The translations under genes and the position numbers were made by a program. From JAGQRJ01 sp041402045 (lineage in GTDB: Bacteria > Planctomycetota > J058), in NCBI GenBank assembly GCA_041402045.1, contig JAWKSZ010000013.1, positions 77,805 to 141,804 on the forward strand: a stretch of DNA of 64,000 bases. Direction: 5' to 3'. This document shows, in pieces, positions 43,481-53,063 of the stretch; position 1 is the stretch's first letter, and every line of letters starts with the position of its first letter. The notes beneath the pieces are model-generated. The model was not told where the DNA came from and did no database searches. It saw nothing but the letters and a program-made list of their open reading frames with translations.

Positions 43481-44296
43481 GTGGCCGACCTCGACGCGCT
43501 CCTCGACTTCGCCAAGGCGCTGGCCCTCGAGGCCGGCGAGATCCAGCTCCAGGGGCTGAGCGCCACCCCCACGATCACCCTCAAGAGCAAGCGCGAGCTG
43601 GTGACCCCGATCGACGTGGCCACCGAGGAGCACGTGGTGGCGCGGATCGCCGCGGCCTACCCCGACCACGGCTACCTGGCCGAGGAGCGCCACGACCGCC
43701 CCGGCGCCTGGCGCTGGATCGTGGACCCGATCGACGGGACCACGAACTTCGCCCAGCGCCTGCCCTCCTTCGCGGTCTCCCTGGGCCTCGAGGACCCCGA
43801 GGGGATCGCCCTGGGCGTGGTCTACGCGCCCTACCTGCGCGAGCTGTTCTGGGCGCGTCGCGGCGGCGGCGCCTGGTTCCAGCGCGACGGCGGCGCGCCG
43901 CGGCGCATGCACGTGAGCGCCGTGTCGGAGGTCGGCGACGCCGTGCTCGCCACCGGCTTCGCCTACGTCCGCCACGAGAGCCCGAACACGAACCTCGACA
44001 ACTGGGCGCGGCTGGCCATGCTCGCTCGCGGCGTGCGCCGGATCGGCTCGGCGGCCCTCGACCTGGCCTACGTCGCCGACGGCCGCTTCGACGCCTTCTG
44101 GGAGATGCACCTCAAGCCCTACGACGTCGCCGCCGGCGCGTGCCTGATCCGCGAAGCCGGCGGGCGCGTCACCGACTTCTGGGGCGGCGAGTCCTGGCTC
44201 CACGGTCAGACGGTGATCGCGAGCAACGGCGCGGTGCACGAGGCGCTGCGCGCCGAGCTCGCCGAGCCCCAGCCCGACCCCTGGATCACGCGCTAG
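43481..44296 (+). CDS. Inositol monophosphatase family protein
   Basis: 271 residues with both family signatures: WIVDPIDGTTNFAQRLPSFA (metal-binding Asp pair, ~residues 84-91) and LKPYDVAAGACLIREAGG near the C-terminus. Also seen are the upstream Glu-Glu in YLAEERH and the IGSAALDLAYVA helix. The enzyme hydrolyses inositol-1-phosphate or similar sugar phosphates with Mg2+. GTG 43481 follows the lipoprotein stop by one base. Confidence 0.93.
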   Translation: MADLDALLDFAKALALEAGEIQLQGLSATPTITLKSKRELVTPIDVATEEHVVARIAAAYPDHGYLAEERHDRPGAWRWIVDPIDGTTNFAQRLPSFAVSLGLEDPEGIALGVVYAPYLRELFWARRGGGAWFQRDGGAPRRMHVSAVSEVGDAVLATGFAYVRHESPNTNLDNWARLAMLARGVRRIGSAALDLAYVADGRFDAFWEMHLKPYDVAAGACLIREAGGRVTDFWGGESWLHGQTVIASNGAVHEALRAELAEPQPDPWITR

Positions 44297-44317
44297 GGGC
44301 GGGGTTTATCCCCGCCC
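44297..44317 (+). terminator. Terminator-like hairpin after IMPase gene
   Basis: GGGCGGGG, loop TTTAT, CCCCGCCC starts right after the stop codon. There is no T-tract. Confidence 0.55.
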
Positions 44318-44370
44318 GCGGCCGTCGGGCCGGTTTCGCAGGGAAGGGGACCGCTCGACCGGGCGCGCAG

Positions 44371-44709
44371 CCTATAGGGGATAGGGTGTTATGCGACTCG
44401 AGTGGGAGTACGCCCTATCCCCCATAGGGCGTCCTGCGACTCGAGTGGGAGTACGCCCTATCCCCCATAGGGCGTCCTGCGACTCGAGGGAGTACGCCCT
44501 ATCCCCCATAGGGCGTCCTGCGACTCGGGAGTGGGCGACGCTTCCGATCCCCCATAGGGGCGTCCTGCGACTCGGAGGAGACGCCCCATCCCCCCATAGG
44601 GCGTCCTGCGACTGGAGTGGGAGCACACCCTATCCCCCATAGGGCGTCCTGCGACTCGACCTAGAGTACGCCCTATCCCCCATAGCCTGTCCTGCGACTC
44701 GAGTCGCAG
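44371..44709. repeat. Tandem array of about seven 41-45-bp hairpin units
   Basis: Each unit carries CGCCCTAT, a C5 loop and ATAGGGCG, followed by TCCTGCGACTCGAGTGGGAG. Hairpins sit at about 44,411, 44,454, 44,495, 44,544, 44,582, 44,628 and 44,669; some arms carry substitutions. The array ends in the perfect 18-bp palindrome CTGCGACTCGAGTCGCAG at 44,692-44,709, formed by joining two half-sites. There are no unique spacers, so this is not a CRISPR. Short open frames across it are artefacts of the repeat. Confidence 0.85.
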
Positions 44710-44757
44710 AACTCCTTCCCTGGCAACGCCCGTCGAGTAGCCTGAGGGCAGCGCTAC

Positions 44758-45620
44758 GTGGACCCCGTCTACCGCCGCCCTCCGAGGGCGACAGCTACAT
44801 TCTCCAGGCGAGCCTGGGCTGCTCGCACAACCTCTGCACCTACTGCGCGATGTACCGCGAGAAGCCGTTCCGCGTGCGGCCGCTCGCGGAGCTGCTCCCG
44901 GAGATCGAGCTCGCGCGGGCGACCCACGGGCCCGACGTGGCCAAGGTCTTCGTGGCCGACGGCGACGCGCTCGTCATGCCCCTCGCGCAGTGGGAGCCGC
45001 TGCTCGAGGCGCTGGGGCGCGCCTTCCCCCGGCTCAAGCGGATCAGTTGCTACGCCACCGCGCTGAACTTGCTGGAGAAGACCCCCGACGAGCTCCGGCG
45101 CCTGCGCGAGCTGGGGCTGACCCAGCTCTACATTGGCCCCGAGAGCGGGGACCCCCAGACCCTCAAGCGCCTGGTCAAGGGCGCGAGCTTCGAGCAGCAC
45201 GTCGAGGCCGCGCAGAAGGCGAAGGCCGCGGGCATGAAGCTCTCGGCGATCTTCCTCCTCGGCGCGGGCGGGACCGAGCGCAGCGTCGAGCACGCCGAGG
45301 GCTCGGCCGCCCTGGCCACCGCCATGGACCCCGAGTTCCTCGCGGCGCTGACCCTGACGGTGGTCCCCGGCACACCCTTGGCGAAGCTCGAGGCCAGCGG
45401 GCGCTTCACGCTCCCGGACGTGCGCGGGCTCCTGGGCGAGCTGCGCGCCTTCGTCGCCGGCTGCGCGCCGACCGACGCGGTGTTCCGCACGAACCACGCC
45501 TCGAACTACCTGCCCCTCGCCGGGCGGCTGCCCCGGGATCGCGCGCGGATCGTGGCCGTGCTCGATCAGGCCCTGGCGGGCGGAGTCGCCTTGCGCCCAG
45601 AGTGGGCGCGCGGCCTCTGA
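44758..45620 (+). CDS. Radical SAM protein, one frameshift near the start
   Basis: GTG 44758 reads DPVYR. Then one C seems to be missing from a C-run near 44,773, and the next frame continues SEGDSYILQASLGCSHNLCT and YCAMYREKPFRVR. The cysteines in CSHNLCTYC form the 4Fe-4S/SAM motif seen in the B12-independent COG1032-like branch. LYIGPESGDPQTLKRLVKGA and AIFLLGAGGTERS follow the TIM-barrel pattern. The substrate is unknown. It is followed with no gap by a zinc-finger membrane protein. A -10-like TAGCCT lies at 44,738-44,743. Confidence 0.85.
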
Positions 45621-45998
45621 GTGGAGCGCCCCTCCGCTCGGCTCCTGCCCCGCGGCCCCGGGCGCTGCCCCTACTGCCACGACGCCCTGGTCGAGGGCGC
45701 GCCGAGCACGACCTGCGGCGAGTGCCGCGCCCCACACCACGCCGACTGTTTCCAGGAGCTGGGGAAGTGCGCGAGCTGCGGGCAGGCTGCCCTGCGCGAG
45801 TTCCGGCCCTACCGCGCGCCGCTGCCGGAGGAGACGCCGATCGGCCAGATCGCGTGGCGGATCGCCCTCGTGCTCGGAGGCCTCGTCCTGCTCGTGGCCG
45901 CGAGCGCTCGCTTCCCAACCTTCAGCGTGCTGCTCTGGGCGTGCCTCGGCGTGGCGTTCATGGCCGTCGCGCGTTGGGCGAAGCGCGGTCTCGAGTGA
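45621..45998 (+). CDS. RING-like zinc-finger membrane protein
   Basis: The start GTG touches the stop of the radical SAM gene, implying coupled translation. The N-terminal half has CPYCHD, CGEC, HHADC and CASCG, a cross-brace pattern like prokaryotic RING-finger family proteins. The C-terminal half has two hydrophobic segments (ALVLGGLVLLVAASA and LLWACLGVAFMAVA), so it is likely membrane-bound with a cytoplasmic zinc domain. Function unknown. Confidence 0.7.
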   Translation: MERPSARLLPRGPGRCPYCHDALVEGAPSTTCGECRAPHHADCFQELGKCASCGQAALREFRPYRAPLPEETPIGQIAWRIALVLGGLVLLVAASARFPTFSVLLWACLGVAFMAVARWAKRGLE

Positions 45999-46014
45999 GC
46001 GCGTCGTGGGCGCG

Positions 46015-46130
46015 TCAGCGCAGGCCGGCGACCACCCGCAGCGCGAAGCCGCTGCCCACGCAGGGGCCGAGGAGCGGAGTCCCGAGGTAGGCGCCGTCCT
46101 CGGTGCGCAGCTCGGCGAGGAGCGCGCGCA
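46015..46130 (-). pseudogene. C-terminal fragment resembling formylglycine-generating enzyme family
   Basis: The minus strand reads LRTEDGAYLGTPLLGPCVGS then GFALRVVAGLR and a stop at 46,015. The GF-x-x-RVV-x-x-LR ending recalls the SUMF1/FGE-sulfatase family. No upstream continuation exists, so it is a remnant. Identification is tentative. Confidence 0.3.
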
Positions 46131-46154
46131 CAGCGCGACGCGACTTCGGAGTCG

Positions 46155-46276
46155 TGCCGCGGGCGCACCCCAAGCTCGAGGTGCACCTGCGCAAGGGCTA
46201 CCGGGAGGTGTCGGCCGACGCTGACTGGATCTACGTCGTGCTCGACGTCGCCCAGGCGCGCGCCGCGGGCGCGTGA
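46155..46276 (+). pseudogene. C-terminal fragment of an unidentified protein
   Basis: The plus strand reads HPKLEVHLRKGYREVSADAD then WIYVVLDVAQARAAGA and a TGA at 46,274. It is protein-like, but there is no start or upstream part in frame. It stands 8 bases from the convergent M16 stop. Confidence 0.3.
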
Positions 46277-46283
46277 GCGCGGC

Positions 46284-48935
46284 CTACTTCGAGCCGGAGC
46301 GGTAGGCGCGGCGCTCGCCGCGGAGGACGTCCGCGTCCACCGCCTCGCGGCCGATCAGGCCCCAGTGGAAGTCCTGGAGGTAGGTCGTGGCCGCGGCCTG
46401 GACCGCGGCGGGGGTCACCTTGCGCAGGCCGGCGGCCAGGCGGTAAGCGTCGTGCCAGTCGCCGGTGCCCAGCCAGGCCGCGCCCAGGGCGTTGGCGTGG
46501 CCGCCCGCGGTCTCGAGCCCGCTCAGGAGCCGGGTCTCCTCCTGGGCCACGAGCCCGGCCAGCTCGTCGGGGGTCACCCCGTCGCGCTTGAGGCGCTCGA
46601 TCTCGTCGTACATCCGCGAGATCGCCGCGGCGGGGAACTCGCTCGTCACGTAGAGGTAGCCGTAGTTGGCGCGGAAGGTCGAGACCCCGGCGCTGGTGGC
46701 GTAGGTCAGGGCGTGGGTCGTGCGCAGGCTGTTCCAGAAGCGCTGGCGGAGCGCGGCGTACATCAGGCGCGCGGCGGGGTAGCCGGCCTCACCTGGGCGC
46801 GGGGCCGGGGCCTTGGCGATCACGTAGGTCGTGGGAATGTCGCGCTGCTCGAACTCGACCAGGGAGCCCGGGGTGAACGCGGCCATGCCCTTGTGCGCGG
46901 TCCCCCCGGCGAGCTGCCACAGCCGGCGCAGGGAGGGGACCTCGGCGAAGGGCGCCAGGATCTGCTTGGCCTCGGCCTGGGTCAGGTCGCCCACCAGCAC
47001 GAGCTTGATCCGCGCGCTGTCGAGGGAGCCCAGCCGCTGGCGGAGCGCGTCGGCGTCGAGGGTCGCCAGGGTCTCGGGCGTCCCGTCCGGGCGCTGCACG
47101 TAGGGGTGGCCCTGGAAGAAGCTCGCGTTGAGCAGGCGGGTCACGAACTGGTCGGGGTCGCTGCGCTCCTGGTTCAGCGCGCTCAAGAGCTGCGCCTTGC
47201 GCTCCTCGAGCGCCGAGGGGTCGAAGCGCGGGTGCAGCAGGCAGTCGCTGACCAGCTCCACCGCCCCGCCGAAGGCGGCCTGGGGCGCGATCAGCGAGAG
47301 CCGGCCCAGGTCGTAGTTGACGCTGTGGCTCACCCGCGCGCCGAGCCCGCTCAGGCGCTGGGCGACCTCGTCCCGGCTGAGGGTCTCGGAGCCGTCCATG
47401 AGCGTGGCCAGGAGCAGCTTGTCCACGCCCTGCTGCGCCGGGTCGAGGTCGAAGCAGCCCGCGTCGAGGTAGACGTCGAGCGCGCTGACGGCGCTCCCGG
47501 GCACCTGGCGCAGGAGCACCTGGACCCCGCCCACCTGGAACTCGCTGACCGCGCTCTCGGCGGCGCTGTCCCCGCTGGCCGCGGGGAGCAAGGCCTCGGC
47601 GGGGAAGCCCAGGCCGTCCAGCGTCGCCTGGTTCGCGAGCACGCCCACGACGTGCGGGCGCCCGAGCACGTAGTTGCGCACGAAGCCCGCGAGCTCGTCG
47701 GGGGTCACCGCGTCCACGGCGTCCAGGTAGCGCCGGTAGTAGTCGAGGCTGCTCGAGGCCCACCAGAAGCTGAGGGTGTGCGAGAAGTCCGCGCCGGCCT
47801 CGGCGGAGTAGGCGCGGTCGATCCGCAGCTCGCGCTTGGCGAGGGCCAGCTCCTGCTCGGTCCAGTAGCCGGGCTCGGCCATGGCGGTCAGCTCCTGGAA
47901 CAGGAGCGCGCGCGCCTCCTGCACCTTGCCGTCGCGGACCTGGGCGTTGGCGCTGACCTCGCCGCCCTCGCGCTGGGTGTAGTAGCCCAGGCGCACGCCG
48001 TTGGTCGTGGCCGAGTCGCGGAACGCGCGCTGCAGCCGCGCGCTGGGCAGCCCGCACAGGGTGCCCCACACGTCGGCCACGAAGGTCGCGCGCTCGTCGC
48101 GGCCCACGTCGGGGCCGGGCCAGGTGGCGGCCAGGGTCACCGTGCGCGCGGCCGGGTGGGCCACGAAGAACGCCTGGCTCTGACCCAGGCGCGGGAGCGG
48201 CTCGCGGGGCAGCGCGTGGGGGTCGGGGCCCGACGCCCAGCGCCGCGCGCCGAGCAGGCGCTCGGTGAGCACCTTGACCTCGGTCGGGTTCACGTCGCCG
48301 ACGACGAACAGCGCGGCGTTGTTGGGCAGGTAGTAGGTGCTCTGGAAGTCGTACATCGTCTCCTGGGTCGCGGAGAGGATCACGTGCCGCTCACCCAGGG
48401 GGTTCTTGCGGTAGGCCTGCTCGCCGTAGAGCGCCTCGCGGGTCGCCTTGAACAGGTAGTGGCTGGGGGTCGCCTCGTTGCGGTCGTACTCCCCGATCAC
48501 GACCTTGCGCTCCTGGACCAGCTCGTCCTCGTTGAACAGCGGGTGCAGGATCGCGTCGGCCATGAACTCCATGCCCGCGGCGAAGTTCCGCGAGGGGAGC
48601 GTAATGAAGTAGTTCACCCGCTCGGTCGAGGTCGTGCCGTTGAAGCTGATCCCCAGCTCGCGCACCCGGCGCATGTAGGCGTCCTGGGTGGGGAGCGCGG
48701 CGTTGCCCTTGAAGAACAGGTGCTCGTAGAGGTGCGAGAGCCCGTTGGTGTCCGGGGTCTCGGTGAAGGACCCGGTCTTGACCGCGATCTCGATCGTGAC
48801 CAGGGGCGCGTTGTGCTTCTCGACCACGATCAGGTCGAGGCCGTTTCCGAGCTCGCTGACGTCGAGGACGGGCTCGCCCGCCTGGGCGCTGACGGCGAGG
48901 GCGGCGAGGACCGCCAGGGCAAGGGGACGCGGCAT
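46284..48935 (-). CDS. M16 family zinc metallopeptidase
   Basis: 883 residues, with signal peptide MPRPLALAVLAALAVSAQAG. The inverted zinc motif HxxEH appears as SHLYEHLFFKGN near residue 66, with the distal Glu in KVVIGEYDRNEA. Two M16 repeats follow; the second half (EFQVGGVQVLLRQVPGSAVS) is the usual inactive partner. The protein is probably exported and degrades peptides. AGGAGG lies 4 bases before the start, and a TAAGGT -10 box at 48,957-48,962. Confidence 0.92.
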   Translation of the reverse strand: MPRPLALAVLAALAVSAQAGEPVLDVSELGNGLDLIVVEKHNAPLVTIEIAVKTGSFTETPDTNGLSHLYEHLFFKGNAALPTQDAYMRRVRELGISFNGTTSTERVNYFITLPSRNFAAGMEFMADAILHPLFNEDELVQERKVVIGEYDRNEATPSHYLFKATREALYGEQAYRKNPLGERHVILSATQETMYDFQSTYYLPNNAALFVVGDVNPTEVKVLTERLLGARRWASGPDPHALPREPLPRLGQSQAFFVAHPAARTVTLAATWPGPDVGRDERATFVADVWGTLCGLPSARLQRAFRDSATTNGVRLGYYTQREGGEVSANAQVRDGKVQEARALLFQELTAMAEPGYWTEQELALAKRELRIDRAYSAEAGADFSHTLSFWWASSSLDYYRRYLDAVDAVTPDELAGFVRNYVLGRPHVVGVLANQATLDGLGFPAEALLPAASGDSAAESAVSEFQVGGVQVLLRQVPGSAVSALDVYLDAGCFDLDPAQQGVDKLLLATLMDGSETLSRDEVAQRLSGLGARVSHSVNYDLGRLSLIAPQAAFGGAVELVSDCLLHPRFDPSALEERKAQLLSALNQERSDPDQFVTRLLNASFFQGHPYVQRPDGTPETLATLDADALRQRLGSLDSARIKLVLVGDLTQAEAKQILAPFAEVPSLRRLWQLAGGTAHKGMAAFTPGSLVEFEQRDIPTTYVIAKAPAPRPGEAGYPAARLMYAALRQRFWNSLRTTHALTYATSAGVSTFRANYGYLYVTSEFPAAAISRMYDEIERLKRDGVTPDELAGLVAQEETRLLSGLETAGGHANALGAAWLGTGDWHDAYRLAAGLRKVTPAAVQAAATTYLQDFHWGLIGREAVDADVLRGERRAYRSGSK

Positions 48936-49012
48936 GGGACCTCCTGAGGAGCGGAGACCTTACCGCGTCGAGGCCCGCTCCGCTGGAGGCACCGCGTCGA
49001 GGCGCCCGTACA

Positions 49013-49048
49013 CGACGCCGCCCGCGGCGGGAGCCGCGGGCGGTGTCG
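49013..49048 (-). terminator. Terminator-like hairpin
   Basis: A 16-bp stem with one G:U pair and a four-base loop lies between the stop of the minus-strand lipoprotein gene (49,067) and the M16 start. It separates the two transcripts. Confidence 0.55.
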
Positions 49049-49066
49049 CGAGACGCGGGGTCGCGC

Positions 49067-49873
49067 TTACTTGCCGCTGTTCTTCAGCACGGCGCGGGGG
49101 CCCTTGGCGTCCGCCTTCTTGAGCTCCTCCATGCCCTTGAGGTCGTAGCTCCAGGTCAGGTTCCCGCCGTCGGCCTTGGGGGCGTTGTGCTCGACGACCG
49201 GCATGGCCGACTCGATCTTCCAACTGATCTTCAGGCCCGAGAAGGCCTCCTTGATCATGTCCTCCATGCCGGGCATTTGCGGACCCTCGCCGTCCTCGGG
49301 CATGGCCTCGTCGGCGGGGTTCGAGGGCTTGAAGGTCAGCTCGAGGGTGTCGCCGTGGTCGGTCACGACCAGCCCGTCGAAGGGCTTCTTGACCGGGTTC
49401 GGCTCGGGCGGACCGCCCATGCCCATGTCGTCCTCCTCCGCGGGCTCGTCGGGGATCTCGATCTGGGGCAGCTTCGAGACGTGGTCGAACTTGAAGGCCA
49501 TGTGGACCTCGAGGTTCAGCCCGTTCTCCTTGACGTCCAGGGCGGCGAGCTCGACGCCCTTGGGCAGGTTCTCCTGCAGGCGCTTCTTGTCGCCCTCGAC
49601 CTCGGACTGAATGTCCTTCTGCTCACGCTCGGCGAGCATTTCCTGCCGGACGGCGTCGAGCTCCTCGGCGGTGGGCTCGCCCTCCTCGCCGGACATGGTC
49701 TTCTTCAGACCCGCCATGACCTTGACCATCGACTCCATGTCGACCTTCATGGTCACGTGCGCCTCGCCCGAGGCGTCGGCGTTGAGCTTGATCAGCTGCT
49801 CGATATCGAAGCACCCCGTGGTGCTGAGGACTGCGGCGCACAGGGCCAGCAGCGTGAGGATACGGTTCTTCAT
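49067..49873 (-). CDS. Lipoprotein of unknown function, 268 aa
   Basis: MKNRILTLLALCAAVLSTTG then CFDIEQL gives a lipobox with Cys near residue 21. The mature part starts IKLNADASGEAHVTMKVDME, reminiscent of the beta-rich LppM/DUF3153-type lipoproteins, and contains a Met/Glu-rich helical insert (EELDAVRQEMLAEREQ). ATG 49873 has AGGAG upstream and a TATGGT -10 box at 49,901-49,906. It ends before a strong hairpin. The family link is tentative. Confidence 0.75.
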   Translation of the reverse strand: MKNRILTLLALCAAVLSTTGCFDIEQLIKLNADASGEAHVTMKVDMESMVKVMAGLKKTMSGEEGEPTAEELDAVRQEMLAEREQKDIQSEVEGDKKRLQENLPKGVELAALDVKENGLNLEVHMAFKFDHVSKLPQIEIPDEPAEEDDMGMGGPPEPNPVKKPFDGLVVTDHGDTLELTFKPSNPADEAMPEDGEGPQMPGMEDMIKEAFSGLKISWKIESAMPVVEHNAPKADGGNLTWSYDLKGMEELKKADAKGPRAVLKNSGK

Positions 49874-50056
49874 GGTTCAGTTGACTCCTGAGGAGGCGGG
49901 ACCATAGCACCCGGCTGGGGGCCAAGCGAGCGGAACCCTCCCCCGCTCCCTCGCTTCCGGGCCAGACGGTGGCCCCAGACGCGGGATTCAGTCCGCAGGC
50001 TCAGGGAGGGCTGCGAGTTAGGCCCGAGGCGCCTTCAGGCACCCCGTTGAACCCCG

Positions 50057-51461
50057 CTAGCCGGGGTAGGCCTGATCGCTCTGGACCCCGTCCAGGGCGA
50101 AGCGCGGGGCGAGCCCCACCTTGTAGAGCACGTGGGCCGTCGCCTGCGGCGCGTCGACCAGGATCACCGGCGGGCGCGCGACCTCGCTCAGCGCGCGCAG
50201 GGCCTCGATCAGCCCCGCAGCCTCTCGCCCGTCGAGGTCCCCCAGCCCGCCGAGTTCGACCCGCAGGTGCCCCGGGTGCGCGCGCAGCGCGTCGAGCACC
50301 TCGGCCGCCGGCGGACCGCTGGGCGCCTCGGCGGGCGACCAGCTCCACTGCGCCGGGGTCTGGGTCCAGCCTCGGGTCGCCTCCAGCGCCCGCGCCAACG
50401 CCGCGCCGTCGGCGAAGCGCGCGGCGGGGTCCGGCGCCGTAGCCCGGGCCAGGACCGCGCTCACGCCGGGGGGATACGCGCCGGGCTCGAGGGCCGCCGG
50501 CCCCTGCTCCAGGGCGGCGAGGAAGTCCTCGGGGGCGACCTGGGCGAAGGGCGCGCGCCCCGTCAGCGCGTGCAGGAGCGTCGCCCCCAGCCCGTAGACG
50601 TCGGCCCGCGCGTCCGCGTCCCGCGCCTGGCGCAGCTGCTCCGGCGGGAGGTAGGCCAGGCTCCCCAGCCCGGCGCCGCTCTGGGTCAGGCGCGTGAGGC
50701 TCGCCCGGGCCTGGCTCGCCGCGCGGGTCGCCAGGTCGAAGTCGATCAGCACCGGACCCCGCGGGGCGAGCACCAGGTTCTCGGGCTTCACGTCGCGGTG
50801 CACGATCCCCGCGCGGTGCACGCCCCCCAGCGCCTGGGCCACCGCGAACCCGAGTTCCAGGGCCTCCTCCCGCCGCAGCGGGCCGTGGAGCAGGCGCTCG
50901 GCCAGGTCGGGCCTCGATCAGCTCGCGCACGAGCACCGCGCGCCCGCGCACCTGGAGCAGGCCGTGCACCCGCGCGACCTTCGGCAGCGCCAGCCCTCGG
51001 CGACGAGCGCCAGCTCGCGGCGGAAGCGCTGCGGTCAGCAAGGTCGGCGTCGGCGGCGAGCACTCCGAGCGCCACCGGCAGCCTGTCCGGTGAGCCGCGC
51101 GCCGCGAACACGTGGCCCGAGCTGCCCTGGCCCAGGAGCCCTCGACGCGGTAGCCTGGGATCTGGGGCAAGGGCGCGCCCCCGGTCGCGCGCAGGTGCAG
51201 GCGGTGCGGCTCGAGGACCAGGGTCGCTCGGCGGGAGCAGCGCGCCCTGGCAGGAGCGGCGCGCCGTCGAGGAGCGCGCCCTCGACCCCCTCGACCGCGA
51301 CCCCCCCAGCCGCGCCTGGAGCACGACGTAGCCCGTGAGCCCCGGGTCGAGCACCCAGTCCGCGCCGGGGCCGTTGACGTCGAGCCGCGTCCCCAGCGGC
51401 AGGGCCTGCGCCGCGCGCCCTCCCCCGCGCGCTCCCACACCAGCAGGGTCGCGTCGCCCAC
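50057..51461 (-). CDS. Serine/threonine kinase with N-terminal FHA-like and C-terminal STAS-like parts, frameshifted
   Basis: GTG 51461 overlaps the EboE stop by one base (TAGTG). The first ~100 residues (VGDATLLVWERA, GTRLDVNGPGADWVLDPGLT) are beta-rich and FHA-like. IPGYRVEGLLGQGSSGHVFA starts the kinase domain but needs frame changes between ~51,420 and 50,850. The rest is intact in one frame: HRDVKPENLVLAPRG, LIDFDLATR, SLAYLPPEQL and DVYGLGATLLHALTGRAPF. The last ~90 residues (HLRVELGGLGDLDGREAAGL) look like a STAS domain. The catalytic loop is complete. No membrane helix is seen, so it is cytoplasmic. Confidence 0.75.
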
Positions 51462-52654
51462 TACGCCGGGGTCCGCCCGTGGCCGCGCAGGGCCTCCGCC
51501 GCCCAGCGCAGCTCCTCGACCAGCATGACCACCACGTCGTCCTGGTAGCGCGCGCGGTCGGCGGCGGGGAGCACGTCGAAGGTGTAGGTCTCGACCTCGA
51601 GGTGATCGGTCGCCGCGGCGAGGGCCCCCAGGCTCGCCTCCAGGCTGGGGCGGGTGGTCCCCAGCAGGGCGTCCCCCTCCCAGCACAGGGGCACGTGGAA
51701 GTGCGTGCGGAGCTGGCTGGCCTCCGCCAGCCGCGGGCTCAGCCGCCCGTCGACCAAGAGCTCGTCCAGGTCCTCGAGCTGCACCCGCTGCCCGGCGACC
51801 CAGGCGTTGGTCTGGTGCAGGTAGCGCGGCTCGTGGAACTCGGCCAGGCGCGCGACCCCGGCGGGCGACGCCCCAGGCTCGGCCAGGGTCAACGCCGCCG
51901 AGAGCTGGGCCTTGACCACCCGCACGCCGGCCCGGGCGTAGGCGTCGAGGGCCTTCCTTCGGGTCCTCGAACACGCAGGCCACGTGGCAGGTGTCGAAGC
52001 ACACCCCCACCCGCCGGCGCAGGAGCGCCTCGGGTCCTCGACCCCCGCCGCCCGGCGGCCCGCCTGGCGCCTGCGAACACGTGGGCCTCGAGGAACGCGA
52101 TCGCCTCGGCGCTGGTCTCCAGCGTCGCCAGCGGCTCGGGCTCGAGGGCCAGCCAGGTCGTGGTCGGTCCGCGGCTGGAGGCGCTCGAGCTCGAGGGCCG
52201 TGCTCTGGCCAGGTGGGCCCCCGCGGGGAGAGGTCCGCGTCGCCGAAGGCCGAGTAGCTCACCGGGACCGTGGAGAGCGAGCCGCGGTCGCTGTCGGGGA
52301 GCAGCGCCGCCAGGACCTGGGCCGCGGCGACGGTGCAGCTCGCGGCGCGCGGCTCCAGCCAGGTGGGGCGGTAGACCGCGCGCTGACCCGGGCGGCGTGG
52401 AACCTGCCGTAGGGGAAGGCGTTCACCGTGAACGCGACCAGCCGGGCCTCGTCCAGGGCTTCGCGCAGCTGGGTCAACGCGCCCGGCGCCTGGAGCTCGG
52501 CGACCGCCGCGGCCGGGAGCCAGAGCCCGACGGGCAGGGGCTGCTCGCCGCGCCACCCGGCGCGGACCCGGGCCGCCGGGCCGCGGAGCACCTCGCACAG
52601 CTCGGACAGGCGCTCGCCCGGGTGCACGTTCAGGCAGTAGCCGAGCAGGGTCAC
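51461..52654 (-). CDS. eboE: EboE-family metabolite traffic protein, frameshifted
   Basis: GTG 52654 overlaps the upstream stop. The sequence opens VTLLGYCLNVHPGERLSELC, continues FTVNAFPYGRFHAARV, and after a frame change YRPTWLEPRAASCTVAAAQV and LSTVPVSYSAFGD. Later come the metal-site piece VCFDTCHVACVFEDP and the intact C-terminal 150 residues with HFHVPLCWEGDALLGTT and LEVETYTFDVLP. This is the EboE TIM-barrel family of the eustigmatophyte/bacterial ebo cluster, implicated in moving prenylated metabolites to the periplasm. About five indels separate the pieces; length (~397 aa) is normal. eboABCDF are not adjacent. Confidence 0.78.
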
Positions 52655-53063
52655 GGGGCGCGGCGCTTGAGCAGGACCGTGGGCGTCTGGAGCAGGACCG
52701 CGCCCACGCGCTCCTCGCTCTCGCGCACCCAGTAGGCCTCCCAGCCCTCGGCGCCGACCGCCGCCAGCCGGGTCTGCAGCCGGGCCTCGATCGCCTGGCG
52801 CAGGCGCGGGTCGAAGCGCAGCTCGCCCAGGTCGGCCTTGAGGCGATCCGCGAGCTGCTTGGCGTCGACCAGCGGGTCGGCGCCGGTGACCTCCCGCAGG
52901 ACCGAGGTCGTGTCCTCGGGGGTCCAGGCGAGCTGGGAGTACTCCCACACCGCGGCGGGCGGCGGCGCGGGCTCGGCGTCCTGACCCGAGACGCTGAGCG
53001 CGAGGCACGAGGCGAGGGCCGCGAGCGCCCAGGGCCAGGCGCGGCGGGGGGGACGGGTGTGCA
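52651..53063 (-). CDS. Small exported protein, 137 aa
   Basis: ATG 53063 follows CGGAGG. The leader MHTRPPRRAWPWALAALASC and ALSVSGQ form a signal peptide, possibly with the Cys used as a lipid site. The mature part is helical: VWEYSQLAWTPEDTTSVLRE, LKADLGELRFDPRLRQAIEA and WEAYWVRESEERVG. No family recognised. Its TGA overlaps the EboE start, making it first of a coupled trio with EboE and a kinase. Confidence 0.72.

Noticed and set aside
44371..44709. CRISPR array
   Set aside because: Units are contiguous repeats of ~43 bp without unique spacers, and no cas gene is present.
46841..48947. Very long plus-strand open frame opposite the M16 gene, and similar long antisense frames opposite many genes
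   Set aside because: In high-GC DNA the strand opposite a real gene is often open; these translations are His/Gly/Val/Leu/Arg-rich with no motif, while the other strand shows clear families.
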